A stretch of DNA of 64,000 bases from Bacillaceae bacterium IKA-2 (GTDB lineage: Bacteria; Bacillota; Bacilli; Bacillales; Anaerobacillaceae), in assembly GCA_031761875.1 (NCBI GenBank), contig CP134492.1, positions 2,170,001-2,234,000 on the forward strand. Reading direction: 5' to 3'. A program made the translations under genes and the position numbers. The notes below the pieces were generated by a model. The model saw only the letters and a list, made by a program, of their open reading frames with translations, made no database searches and was not told where the DNA came from. Shown here one piece after another: positions 15,881 to 24,435 of this stretch; positions within the stretch are counted from its first letter, which is position 1, and each line of letters starts with the position of its first letter.

Positions 15881-17128
15881 ATGGAACAAAAATATCAAAC
15901 ATTTGAACAACTGTCCTCAGAAGTAGTTAAATCCCTTCGGGATATGTCCTATTCCGAATCAAGGATAAGCCAATATCGTTCCGCGTGGCAAAAACTGGCT
16001 ACTTTTATGGAAAACAATCAGATTGAGTATTATTCAGCGTCAGTAGGTGGAGCATTTATAGCTGACTTTATTGGTACTGGGAAATACGAGGAATTTAGCC
16101 ATTGGGAAAAGAGCATAATCCGGTGTGTGGATGTTCTAACTGAATTTCAGTCTACAGGAACGTTCCAATACAGAAGGGCAAAGAAATCCTACCAATTTTA
16201 TGGTTGCATCGGTAATCCTATGGTGGATTTCCTTAATCACCGAAAATCTTTGGGTATTACAGAAAATACGCTTGGTCATTACCGATTAAATCTTCATCGC
16301 TTTCTTAGTTTTTTTAATGAAGAAGGAGTCATGGAAACCGAAGCAATTAAAAAACAACACATTTTAGGATTTGTGAATCAGCTTGGTTTTTATACACCTG
16401 CAACGCGCCACAGCATGCTTACCACTTTACGTGGGTTTATGAGATATCTACATGACAATGGGTATACAGGGATTGACTTTTCATACCTAATTCCAAAAGA
16501 CAATTACAAGAAGCAATGTAAACTACCCACGACATATACGAAAAATGAAGTTGAATCATTAATCAATACTGTTGACAGAAGTAGCCCAAAAGGGAAGCGT
16601 GATGCTGCTATGATACTATTGGCTGCACGATTGGGATTGAGGGCTTCTGACATCTGTCTGTTGAAGTTTGAAAACATACACTGGGAAAAGAATACAATTA
16701 CACTTGTTCAACAAAAGACTAAAAATAAGATTGAGCATCCACTTTTAATAGAAATAGGAGAGGCTATTATCGATTATCTGAAGTATGGACGGCCTAAATC
16801 TGATCTTCCTTATGTCTTCCTACATGCAATCCCGCCATATAACTGCCTAAATAGATCGACTTTGCATAGCATTGTTACTTTTTATCTCCGTCGTGCTGGC
16901 ATTAAAAACATAACAGAAAAGAAACATGGTCCTCATGCTTTGAGGCACAGTCTTGCTGGGCAACTACTGGAACAAAAAATACCCATCCATGTTATATCAG
17001 AAGTGCTAGGTCACAAGAATACCGAAAGCACAAAAACTTATTTACGAATAGACTTAACATCTTTGAGCCAATGCGCATTAGATGTTCCACTCTTAAAAAC
17101 GCCATTTTATGCCAAGGAGGTGGAATGA
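15881..17128 (+). CDS. RIT tyrosine recombinase A
   Basis: First of three overlapping tyrosine recombinases. The 415-residue protein has a SAM-like N-terminal core-binding region and a catalytic domain with Arg254 (ARLGLRASDI), His352 and Arg355 (HALRH), His378 (LGHKNTES) and Tyr387 (KTYLRI), so all catalytic positions are present. ATG 15881 is chosen over ATG 15875 because AGGAGG is 8 nt upstream. The stop TGA overlaps the ATG of the next gene (ATGA at 17125-17128), indicating translational coupling. Three such genes in a row define a recombinase-in-trio element. Confidence 0.93.
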   Translation: MEQKYQTFEQLSSEVVKSLRDMSYSESRISQYRSAWQKLATFMENNQIEYYSASVGGAFIADFIGTGKYEEFSHWEKSIIRCVDVLTEFQSTGTFQYRRAKKSYQFYGCIGNPMVDFLNHRKSLGITENTLGHYRLNLHRFLSFFNEEGVMETEAIKKQHILGFVNQLGFYTPATRHSMLTTLRGFMRYLHDNGYTGIDFSYLIPKDNYKKQCKLPTTYTKNEVESLINTVDRSSPKGKRDAAMILLAARLGLRASDICLLKFENIHWEKNTITLVQQKTKNKIEHPLLIEIGEAIIDYLKYGRPKSDLPYVFLHAIPPYNCLNRSTLHSIVTFYLRRAGIKNITEKKHGPHALRHSLAGQLLEQKIPIHVISEVLGHKNTESTKTYLRIDLTSLSQCALDVPLLKTPFYAKEVE

Positions 17129-18099
17129 TGCCGAACTATTGTGGTATTTATGCTGGTTTAATCGAACAGTACATTGATTTCAAAAGAAACCTCGGTTACA
17201 AGTTTGTTGATGCCACTTACACACTTTCGTTATTTGACAGATTTACAATAGATAATGCCGTATTAAAACTCGGTCTATCAAAGGAGATTGTTGATAAATG
17301 GAGTGAGAAGCGTCCAAATGAATCAGACAAGACACGTTATGCGAGGATTCATTATATTGCAAAATTTTCCGCCTATTTAAATGATATGGGATATCCATCA
17401 CATATACCGAGATTGCCTAAAAAGTACAGCAGTACGTTTGTACCACATATTTTCTCGAAAAAGGAAGTGAATGCATTCTTCGATGCATGTGATACGCTTA
17501 AAGTTAATAGACGATTTGAAACAACTGTGTATGTACTCCCCGCTTTATTTAGAATGCTATATGGCTGTGGCATCCGTATCAGCGAAGCGTTATCCCTAAC
17601 ATGTAAGGATGTTGATCTTGATGCAAAAAATATTATTGTCAGGGAAACGAAAAACGGCAAAGACCGAATACTCCCATTATCTGAAACACTAACTGAGGTG
17701 TGTATTCAATATAGGAATGTTCGTCCCGGCAAATATGAACCGAAAGGTTATTTTTTTATCAAGAACAATGGGCAAAAATGTAATGCCAAGGCAATATATG
17801 AATGGTTCAGAAAAATACTCTGGAATGCAGGAATTCCACATGGTGGGAAGGGTTTTGGCCCAAGAATGCATGACTTTCGTCACACTTTCAGTGTACACTC
17901 TCTTGTGAAAATGTCAGAAGCTGGGCTAGATTTATACTACTCACTCCCAATATTATCAAAATATCTTGGGCATCAGTCATTAGAGGCTACAGATAAGTAT
18001 GTAAGGCTAACATCTGACATGTACCCTGATTTAATTAGAGAAGTAGATAACGTTTGTGCCTATGTATTTCCGGAGGTTGACCATTATGAAGCCGACTGA
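17125..18099 (+). CDS. RIT tyrosine recombinase B
   Basis: Second recombinase of the trio, 324 residues from ATG 17125 with AAGGAGG just upstream. Catalytic residues are Arg151 (CGIRISEAL), His249 and Arg252 (HDFRHTF), His283 (LGHQSLEA) and Tyr292 (DKYVRLT), a complete set. It overlaps recombinase A by 4 bp and recombinase C by 14 bp. In RIT elements all three recombinases are conserved in order, so they probably act as a heteromeric complex on the element ends. Confidence 0.92.
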   Translation: MMPNYCGIYAGLIEQYIDFKRNLGYKFVDATYTLSLFDRFTIDNAVLKLGLSKEIVDKWSEKRPNESDKTRYARIHYIAKFSAYLNDMGYPSHIPRLPKKYSSTFVPHIFSKKEVNAFFDACDTLKVNRRFETTVYVLPALFRMLYGCGIRISEALSLTCKDVDLDAKNIIVRETKNGKDRILPLSETLTEVCIQYRNVRPGKYEPKGYFFIKNNGQKCNAKAIYEWFRKILWNAGIPHGGKGFGPRMHDFRHTFSVHSLVKMSEAGLDLYYSLPILSKYLGHQSLEATDKYVRLTSDMYPDLIREVDNVCAYVFPEVDHYEAD

Positions 18100-19105
18100 T
18101 TTCTCTCGCTATCTGACAGGATTTCTTACAAAATACCTGCCAGGAGAAATGGGGTTCAGTATAAATACGATTGCCTCTTATAGAGACACATTTGTACTTT
18201 TCCTTACATTTATCAAGGATAAAAAAGGAATAAAAACAAATTCTCTGACGCTGGGCATGATTAATAAGGAAATGGTTATTCACTTTCTTGACTGGATAGA
18301 AACAGAGCGTGGCTGTAGTACAGCCACAAGGAACGTCCGCCTTGCGGCATTACACTCTTTCTTCCAATATCTCCAGTATCAGAGCCCCGATAATCTTTTG
18401 GAATGGCAGAGAATCCTTGGAATCCGGGTTAAGAAAACAGAAACAAAATCAATCAGTTACCTAACGCTTAATGGGATCAGACTACTTTTGGAAATGCCTG
18501 ATCAGTCAACTAAAATAGGACGAAGAGATCTTGCTCTTTTGTCAATTATGTATGAAAGCGGTGGAAGAGTACAGGAAATCATTGACCTCACTCCGTCACA
18601 AGTACGTTTTGACAGACCATGTACTGTAAAGTTAATTGGTAAGGGGAATAAAGCCCGGATAGTCCCTCTGATGGATGCTCCGTTAGATTTATTAAATCGA
18701 TATATGGATGAGCAGGGGCTGTTAAGTTTGTCAGCAAACATGTACCCATTGTTCTGTAACAAAAGAGGAGAAAAACTGACCCGGGCAGGGGTGAATTACA
18801 TACTAGATAAATATGCACGCAAGGCTCGTATTAAAGATCAAATATTAATCCCAGAACGATTTAGCTGTCATTGTCTGAGACATTCAAAAGCTATGCACTT
18901 ACTCCAAGCAGGAGTTAATCTCATATACATCCGTGATATACTAGGTCACCGTTCTGTCCAAACAACTGAAATTTACGCTAAGGTAGATTCAAAACAAAAA
19001 AGAGAAGCAATTGAAAAAGCATATACAGATGTTGTACCAAAAGGTGCACCTTCTTGGCAAAAAAGTGGAGATTTATTGGAATGGCTAAAAAGATTTGATA
19101 AATAA
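18086..19105 (+). CDS. RIT tyrosine recombinase C
   Basis: Third recombinase of the trio, 339 residues from ATG 18086 with CGGAGG upstream inside recombinase B. Catalytic residues Arg161 (SGGRVQEI), His262 and Arg265 (HCLRHS), His288 (LGHRSVQT) and Tyr297 (EIYAKVD) are all present. The 14-bp overlap with recombinase B implies one transcript with coupled translation. The right RIT end begins 21 bp after its stop. Confidence 0.92.
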   Translation: MKPTDFSRYLTGFLTKYLPGEMGFSINTIASYRDTFVLFLTFIKDKKGIKTNSLTLGMINKEMVIHFLDWIETERGCSTATRNVRLAALHSFFQYLQYQSPDNLLEWQRILGIRVKKTETKSISYLTLNGIRLLLEMPDQSTKIGRRDLALLSIMYESGGRVQEIIDLTPSQVRFDRPCTVKLIGKGNKARIVPLMDAPLDLLNRYMDEQGLLSLSANMYPLFCNKRGEKLTRAGVNYILDKYARKARIKDQILIPERFSCHCLRHSKAMHLLQAGVNLIYIRDILGHRSVQTTEIYAKVDSKQKREAIEKAYTDVVPKGAPSWQKSGDLLEWLKRFDK

Positions 19106-19126
19106 AATAGTGTTTGCGTTGCAGAT

Positions 19127-19189
19127 AATGTAAAGTAAAACAGCGAGGGATCCTTTACTTACGGTTATTTAACAGCCTTACTTTACATT
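19127..19189. repeat. RIT right terminal inverted repeat (63 bp)
   Basis: Counterpart of 15758-15820 in inverted orientation: 63 bp, sharing the first 20 and last 15 bases after reverse complementing, with a variable middle. Ends are AATGTAAAGTAA and TTACTTTACATT. Confidence 0.8.
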
Positions 19190-19206
19190 ATCATATACTT
19201 TTCATT

Positions 19207-19240
19207 ACCCTTCTAATGTAAAGCTTTGCATTAGAAGGGT
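19207..19240. repeat. 34-bp palindrome, RIT right end (candidate attachment core)
   Basis: Same 34 bases in the same plus-strand orientation as 15707-15740, centre TAAAGCTTTG. The istA remnant resumes immediately outside it with CAT GTG GAG, the codons for His-Val-Glu at the catalytic glutamate. Confidence 0.85.
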
Positions 19241-19243
19241 CAT

Positions 19244-19921
19244 GTGGAGGGCAGCGTGAAGATAATTAGGAACAAAGCATTTGCGTTAACTTATAAGTTT
19301 AAGACATTCGATGATGCACGTGAATACTTGAATACTATATTGATAGAACTCAATAAAGACAGCACTATTTCTGAAGAAATAAAACATCTTCAACCTACAA
19401 AACCAAAGCTTGATCTTGCAACAGTTACAGTGCAAAAACCAAATAAATATAGTTTTGTACGAGTTGATAACAACCACTATTCAGTACCGGAGTATCTTGT
19501 AGGACGCTTAATAACAATCAAGAAATATTACGACACAATAGGCTTTTATTCAAACAACATACTCGTTTGTGAACACAAAAAAATAGATGGTACTAACGAG
19601 ATAAGTATTAAAATTAAACATTACTTAAACTCATTAAACAAAAAACCAGGTGCAATCAAGAACTCCCACGCTCTAAAAAGCATACCAAGGTTAAAAGCCA
19701 TCTATGATACTAATTTTAGCAGAAACAAGAAAAAATTCATAGAGATCATTCAAGAAAATGATGATAAACCAATCGAAGAAATACTATTGATTCTAGAAAC
19801 ATACAATAAATCTCATATCGATATTATTCCATCTATGCACATAGATAAAACTGCACTTAGCAACATCGCTACAAGGCAAGTATCTAGATATAACGAATTA
19901 TGTTTCTCGGAGGTGGAATAA
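19244..19921 (+). pseudogene. istA: Truncated IstA transposase (right copy)
   Basis: Identical to the left copy: 225 C-terminal residues of IstA starting at the VEGSVK segment with the catalytic glutamate and lacking both catalytic aspartates. A normal insertion of the RIT element into istA would leave the 5' part of istA on one side. Instead both sides carry the 3' part, so the 5' part has been lost and replaced by an inverted duplicate. Confidence 0.88.
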
Positions 19922-20668
19922 ATGCAAATACAAGAAATGGCCCATATACTAAAATTACCCTATATAAAAACCAATTATCAAATGCTTCTTGATGAAGCAA
20001 ACCATACAAACATGACCCACCGAGAGCTGATAAGTCGTCTACTCGAAAGAGAATTAGAACTAAGGCTTGAGAATGGTTTAAAACATAGACTCAGAAGGGC
20101 TAAATTCCCTCTTAACAAGTACTTAGAAGACTTCGACAAGAGTAAGTACCATAAGAAATTTATACCGAAATTCGAAGAACTAGAAACGTTGCAGTTCATT
20201 GAAAATAAAGAAAATATAATCTTAATAGGATCTCCTGGCTGCGGGAAATCACATTATAGTATTGGGCTTGGTATTAAGGCGTGTTTGGAAGGCAAAAGTG
20301 TATTGTTTATCTCTGTACCTAACTTAATAATAGAGTTAAAAGAAGCAATGAGTGAAAGCAAACTATCGCAATATAAAACCAAATTTGAAAAGTACAGTCT
20401 TGTCGTTTTAGATGAACTGGGATACGTATCATTTGACAAAATTGGTTGTGAAATACTATTTAATTTATTATCAAATAGAAACGATAAAGGATCAATAATC
20501 ATAACAACAAACTTGGCTTTTGATCGCTGGGAAGAGATTTTTAAAGACCCGATGCTTACTGGTGCAATTGTAGATAGACTTGCTCACAAATCACATATCT
20601 TAGATATTTCACGAGAAGTAAGTCACCGATTTGAAGAGACAATGTCATGGCTAAAACCAACTAAATAA
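19922..20668 (+). CDS. istB: IstB-like ATPase of IS21-family element (right copy)
   Basis: Identical 248-residue duplicate of the left istB, with Walker A GSPGCGKS and Walker B VVLDEL intact. GGAGG lies 7 nt before the ATG at 19922, within the end of the istA remnant. Without an intact IstA nearby it could act only if a full IS21 relative elsewhere in the genome supplies transposase. Confidence 0.93.
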   Translation: MQIQEMAHILKLPYIKTNYQMLLDEANHTNMTHRELISRLLERELELRLENGLKHRLRRAKFPLNKYLEDFDKSKYHKKFIPKFEELETLQFIENKENIILIGSPGCGKSHYSIGLGIKACLEGKSVLFISVPNLIIELKEAMSESKLSQYKTKFEKYSLVVLDELGYVSFDKIGCEILFNLLSNRNDKGSIIITTNLAFDRWEEIFKDPMLTGAIVDRLAHKSHILDISREVSHRFEETMSWLKPTK

Positions 20669-20719
20669 GTGGACCTTTTTTCAACTGATTCGTGGACCGC
20701 TTTTGAGTTGACAAATACA

Positions 20720-21412
20720 GTTTTCTCACAAACACTATTTGCACCGGAGTTTGTACTTACAGAAACATGGGAATTCATTTTGGTTTGGATAACGATTATC
20801 TTTCTGTTGATTCCAAGCCACTATGCAACTAAAGTCGGGGCATTTCTGTTACTTTTTCTATTTGTAAATGTCCTATCTGATACTGGAATTTTCCATATGC
20901 TTGATTATGGGTTTTATTTAGCAATTATTTTCGTATTGTTTATAGGCAAAACAAAATATGAAAAATTTGGCTTTCCAGCTCTTTATTTAGGAACAGGGCT
21001 TTCTCTTTGTTGGGTTGCTGTAGAAAAATGGATATATCCATCAATGAGCATAGATATCCTTCAAAATCATGGAGTTCCAACGTTTGGCTTTACACCAGAG
21101 ACTTTCATCCTTTTAGCGGCATTTATAGAATTTGTAGTTGGATATTTATTAGTTGTAGGTGTTTTAAACAGGATTCTTGCATTTGTTTTGACTCTAATTT
21201 TCATTTCAACAACTATGCTGTTTGGTTATACTGAGATTATCGGACACTTCATGATTCATATTGTATTAATTATCTTTATCGTTGAAGGGGTTTCGTTTTA
21301 CAACCCACCTATCAAAATACATAAAACAATTATTGATCAGGTTGTCTTTGTGTTTTTGAATTTCATTTTCGTTCTTGCAACATTTATCTTAATTTACTAT
21401 AGATTTGCATAG
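20720..21412 (+). pseudogene. 5'-truncated DoxX-like membrane protein gene
   Basis: About 230 residues of a polytopic membrane protein with six or seven hydrophobic segments. Stretches such as YLGTGLSLCWVAVEKWIYP and LLAAFIEFVVGYLLVVGVL resemble DoxX-family proteins. The original start is missing because the composite element ends at 20719. The frame stays open into the element to a GTG at 20669, so a chimeric protein of 247 residues could be made, but no ribosome binding site supports it. A terminator follows. Confidence 0.65.
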
Positions 21413-21473
21413 TGTTGATAATAATTAACAGGTTTGGTTTTGGTATACAAAAACTAAAATAACATAATCTTTA

Positions 21474-21512
21474 ACAGACTAATTCGCATAAGAATTGGTC
21501 TGTATTTTTTAT
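21474..21512 (+). terminator. Terminator after DoxX-like gene
   Basis: Stem ACAGACTAATTC / GAATTGGTCTGT (one G-T pair) with a GCATAA loop, followed by ATTTTTTATTG. The remaining 215 bp up to the IS110 element are AT-rich and show no gene. Confidence 0.85.
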
Positions 21513-21729
21513 TGTTTTAATAAGTTTTTTTAGTTTTAACGTATAAAATAACACCCCAATTGACACACGAATTAACAGAGTGACAATAATTACTATGCTA
21601 ATGAGTGTTAAATTGTATGCTAATTAGCTCGTTAATACCTATGCTATTCTATAAAGCAATTGGAATTTTATGTTAGAATATGTATATAAGGAATTAAAAG
21701 AAAATGCAAAGTTTGTGATTAGTTTCACT

Positions 21730-22137
21730 TAAACTCCCTCAGTGTGATAGCTATATCTCTTGAATGCTCACTCATTCGCAGGATTCCGTTCCCTTGATTT
21801 AGAAATAACGGATAAAGACAGAGAGTATTGAAGTTTTGGCTTCGTGAGGGCAAGCTTGAATAAAGGAGGTAGATTAAACTCCATTTATTACCATATACTG
21901 CACGCGTTCCCCACACCGCCCCTGGAGGCTAACCCTCCCATTTCTCAACGGGTCTTATAAATAAGCCCTCTCATTCCTTCGTCACGCCTTTCCAAGGGGT
22001 GGAGGCCGGTTTTGCTAACTGAACGGGTCTATGCCCTTTTGTTTAAGTAATCCAGTACTCCGTGCTTTTTTGGGATCCTACGAATAAGTCAACATTCAAA
22101 AAAATGATCATACTTTTAAATAAATCTGTCTTAGTAT
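21730..22137 (-). ncRNA. Candidate bridge RNA region of IS110 copy 1
   Basis: The long non-coding end 3' of the transposase, in the place where IS1111-type members of the IS110 family encode the bridge RNA. It contains several hairpins. Within 35 nt of each other lie CTAACTG (22015-22021), equal to the target core, and GTTTAAGT (22041-22048), complementary to the element end ACTTAAAC. Those are the two pairings a bridge RNA needs. Ends of the RNA are not defined. Confidence 0.45.
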
Positions 22138-23412
22138 TTATGCTACCACTGAAGTTAAAAGTTGTACTTTTTCTGGACTATAGTGTTCATTCTTACGTGC
22201 CATAACTACCAATATTCTTGAAAATTTACCAATCAGTTTCATGATAGATTTCATTCTCTTCATTTTTTTGACATGAACATTGTTGTAGTGAAGTTCTTTG
22301 AACTCGAGATTGTTTACGACAAGACTCATTGTTGCTAAGTAGAGGAAACGCCTTAATCTAGACCTTCCTCGTTTAGAAATAACAATTTGTCCTTTCCACT
22401 TGCCAGAGCTCGCTTCAACTAGGTGAAGACCCGCATGACGTAGTAAAGCATTACCATGAGTGAATCCACTTAGGTCACCAGATTCGCCTAATATGCCAGC
22501 TAGTGAGATTTCACTAATCCCTTTAAGGGCAAGTAATTTCATGGCATAAGGAATTTGGTTAAGAACCTCAGTGACTTCGTTTTCAACTTTTTCAAGTTGT
22601 GTTGAAGCTAGGTCGTATTCCTCTAGTAATTGTGTTAAGTGAAATTTATACGCATCTAGTGCTTGATGGCTGCCGATAGAACGTTTAGCCAATTCAGATA
22701 GTAGACGCGCTTTCTGGAATCCCGGTTGCCTCTTCATCACGGATTTCCAACCATTAACAATTCCCTGTGGGTCTAAGCTATTCAATTCTCCGGGAGTAGG
22801 AAATAACCGAAGAGTCGCAATTGCTCCTTTACATGTCACGTTTTTGAACACTTCTCGGAGTTCAGGAAAAACGATATCTACCCAGCGGTTGATTTGGTTA
22901 ACTGTACTGACCATACGCTTAACGACAACGTCCCGGTTGGACATGAGGACTCGGAGCTTCTCGAAGGATTCCGGAGTTGGATGAACAAAGGAATAGTATC
23001 CATTCTTCACCATATCAGCGATAACTAAGGCATCTTTAATATCACTTTTTGACTGGGTATTATCGCGATTTTCTTTATTCCTTTTGACCAAATAAGGGTT
23101 TACGGTTACAGCTTCTATGTTTTGTTTTAATAACCACCTAGACAGGTTAGTCCAGTAATGTCCTGTGGGCTCCATCCCAACAATGGTTGAATGTAAGTTG
23201 TTTTTCATTTTTAGTTTGTCGATCCATTCTTTTAATCTATTAAATCCTTCATCATTATTTTCAAAAGATAGTGGATCTCCTACAACGATGCCGCGGAAAT
23301 TTACTGCACGGGCCACGTGAAGTTGTTGGGCAATATCTACACCAACAATGAGATGGCTGTCTGAAATTCTTTCAATCAATTGATTTTGTTTGTTTTGCAT
23401 TTTATACTTCAT
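22138..23412 (-). CDS. IS110-family transposase (DEDD recombinase), copy 1
   Basis: A 424-residue DEDD-type recombinase. The N-terminal RuvC-like domain shows GVDIAQQLHVA (Asp26) and VGMEPTGHYW. The C-terminal Tnp_20 domain has LALKGISEISLAGILGE and ASSGKWKGQIVISKRGRSR, with the conserved serine region. ATG at 23412 is preceded by AAGGAGG. Identical to copy 2 at 30427-31701. Intact and probably active. Confidence 0.95.
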   Translation of the reverse strand: MKYKMQNKQNQLIERISDSHLIVGVDIAQQLHVARAVNFRGIVVGDPLSFENNDEGFNRLKEWIDKLKMKNNLHSTIVGMEPTGHYWTNLSRWLLKQNIEAVTVNPYLVKRNKENRDNTQSKSDIKDALVIADMVKNGYYSFVHPTPESFEKLRVLMSNRDVVVKRMVSTVNQINRWVDIVFPELREVFKNVTCKGAIATLRLFPTPGELNSLDPQGIVNGWKSVMKRQPGFQKARLLSELAKRSIGSHQALDAYKFHLTQLLEEYDLASTQLEKVENEVTEVLNQIPYAMKLLALKGISEISLAGILGESGDLSGFTHGNALLRHAGLHLVEASSGKWKGQIVISKRGRSRLRRFLYLATMSLVVNNLEFKELHYNNVHVKKMKRMKSIMKLIGKFSRILVVMARKNEHYSPEKVQLLTSVVA

Positions 23413-23515
23413 AGTAGAGCTTCCTCCTTAAGAATGATTTTGTTTTGTGTATATAATCATCTTACCGAGGGGCTCTATTTTTTTCAAACCTGAAAATTAA
23501 CGCTCTACAGGAATG

Positions 23516-23533
23516 CTAACTGGCAGGTTAGTG
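23516..23533 (+). repeat. Cassette repeat, right half (unit 1)
   Basis: CTAAC-TGGCAG-GTTAGTG, the 3' half of the dispersed cassette repeat. Its left part is cut off by the IS110 element, whose CT core forms the first two bases. Confidence 0.7.
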
Positions 23534-23597
23534 CAATAATGAAACCTTTTATTCATTTCCCTGTAGATATAGTTATTATTGAAAGGACGTGTTGTAA

Positions 23598-23885
23598 ATG
23601 AGGAACAAACCAATAAAAATCTTATCTATTTTTATAATTTCTTTATTATCATTAAATGCTATATTTTTAGTTTCTCAATGGATTTCTGGTTACATATTAA
23701 CCGTCACAAATGTTCCAGATATTGTTGATGTCCATGAACAAGCAAGTACATTGCCCAATGAGGTCACTTTCGGTACGGTTTATAATGTTACATGGTGGAG
23801 CAATCCTTTCCTTATCTCTTCTGTTATTGCTTCTATTCTACTTACAATTTATATATTTAGAATTAAAAACAGAGTTAATGCCTAA
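23598..23885 (+). CDS. Small two-helix membrane protein (array gene 1)
   Basis: A 95-residue protein of unknown family with hydrophobic segments at about residues 8-35 and 67-87 and an extracytoplasmic loop of about 30 residues (VPDIVDVHEQASTLPNEVTFG). ATG 23598 has GAAAGGA upstream. It follows the right half of one cassette repeat and precedes unit 2, the standard position of genes in this array. Confidence 0.7.
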   Translation: MRNKPIKILSIFIISLLSLNAIFLVSQWISGYILTVTNVPDIVDVHEQASTLPNEVTFGTVYNVTWWSNPFLISSVIASILLTIYIFRIKNRVNA

Positions 23886-23916
23886 CAGAATAATATTACT
23901 TTGTACAGTAATGAAC

Positions 23917-23989
23917 TAAAACTAACGGGTAGCGATAGCACAAGAAGCCTTAAACTTCACTTGTTCAGCTAAAGTTGCAGGTTACTTGC
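23917..23989 (+). repeat. Cassette repeat unit 2
   Basis: Left half AACTAAC-GGGTAGC-GATAGC, then CACAAG ... CTTGTTC pairing, then right half GCTAAAG-TTGCAG-GTTACTTG. Follows array gene 1 by 31 bp. Confidence 0.7.
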
Positions 23990-24056
23990 AGAAGAGTATT
24001 GCAAAATTATCAGTATTTGAGATGAGTGTCATTGAACTTAAGAATGGGGTGGAGTA

Positions 24057-24359
24057 ATGCAAAAATGTACAAATTGCAATAATTCGTTTAATTGGAAATA
24101 TATCTACAAATCCATTATGTGGGGTTATAAACCGCTTGTATGTTCCAGGTGCGGTTCAAACTTTAGAATAAAAGTTCTTTCCAGATTAATAGTAAGTGTA
24201 CTAACCGTAGTGCCGATATTAATATTTGGATTTTTTCTATCACCTTTTGATAATATTATTGCAGCGATTATTTTTGGAATAATTATTTCTATTGCTTGTA
24301 CAATGTTAAGTCCATATTTAGTTAAGTACTATAGTGTTATAAATAATGATAGTTTGTGA
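24057..24359 (+). CDS. CxxC-20-CxxC family membrane protein (array gene 2)
   Basis: A 100-residue protein with an N-terminal zinc-ribbon-like pair, Cys4-TN-Cys7 and Cys29-SR-Cys32, separated by about 21 residues, followed by two transmembrane segments. This matches the cxxc_20_cxxc family of Bacillus small membrane proteins, whose function is unknown. ATG 24057 has GGGGTGG upstream. Followed by cassette repeat unit 3. Confidence 0.75.
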   Translation: MQKCTNCNNSFNWKYIYKSIMWGYKPLVCSRCGSNFRIKVLSRLIVSVLTVVPILIFGFFLSPFDNIIAAIIFGIIISIACTMLSPYLVKYYSVINNDSL

Positions 24360-24370
24360 AATAATGCACT

Positions 24371-24426
24371 TAAACAAACGGGGGCATGAATTCAAGAGGG
24401 CAACACTTTATTTGAAGTGTTGCCCT
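24371..24426 (+). repeat. Cassette repeat unit 3, left half with hairpin
   Basis: TAAACAAAC-GGGGGC at 24371-24385, followed by a 12-bp perfect hairpin (AGGGCAACACTT / AAGTGTTGCCCT, 24397-24426) that may also act as a terminator. The right half of this unit is displaced to 24731 by the recombinase remnant. Confidence 0.7.
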
Positions 24427-24435
24427 GTCATTATA

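Larger units (their letters stand above)
14228..20719. mobile_element. Composite element: inverted IS21-like arms around a RIT element
   Basis: A 6492-bp unit bounded by terminal inverted repeats that begin TGTATTTGTCAACTCAAAAG. The two outer 1.55-kb arms are inverted copies of the 3' part of an IS21-like element (istB plus the end of istA). Positions x and 34947-x correspond exactly. Between them sits a recombinase-in-trio (RIT) element with three overlapping tyrosine recombinases. No direct target duplication is visible and different genes lie on the two sides (UbiB-like kinase left, DoxX-like right). Confidence 0.88.
19170..20719 (+). repeat. IS21-like right arm (inverted copy)
   Basis: Right arm of the composite element, the mirror of 14228-15777. 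All frames read identically in both arms, which implies near-perfect nucleotide identity and so a recent duplication or gene conversion. The end GGACCGCTTTTGAGTTGACA followed by AATACA matches the left end. Confidence 0.88.
21728..23517 (-). mobile_element. IS110-family element, copy 1
   Basis: About 1.79 kb, bounded by a CT dinucleotide on both sides (21728-21729 and 23516-23517). The shared sequence with copy 2 (offset exactly 8289 bp) runs from ACTTAAACTCCC to CTAACTGG. No terminal inverted repeats, as usual in this family. The reconstructed target ACT-AACTGG belongs to the dispersed cassette repeat. A 408-bp non-coding region lies downstream of the transposase. Confidence 0.85.

Noticed and set aside
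14228-20719. Simple composite transposon with two complete IS copies
   Set aside because: Both arms lack the 5' two thirds of istA, so they are not complete insertion sequences.
20669-20719. In-frame N-terminal extension of the DoxX-like gene into the IS21-like end
   Set aside because: No ribosome binding site for GTG 20669 and the codons are element terminal-repeat sequence.
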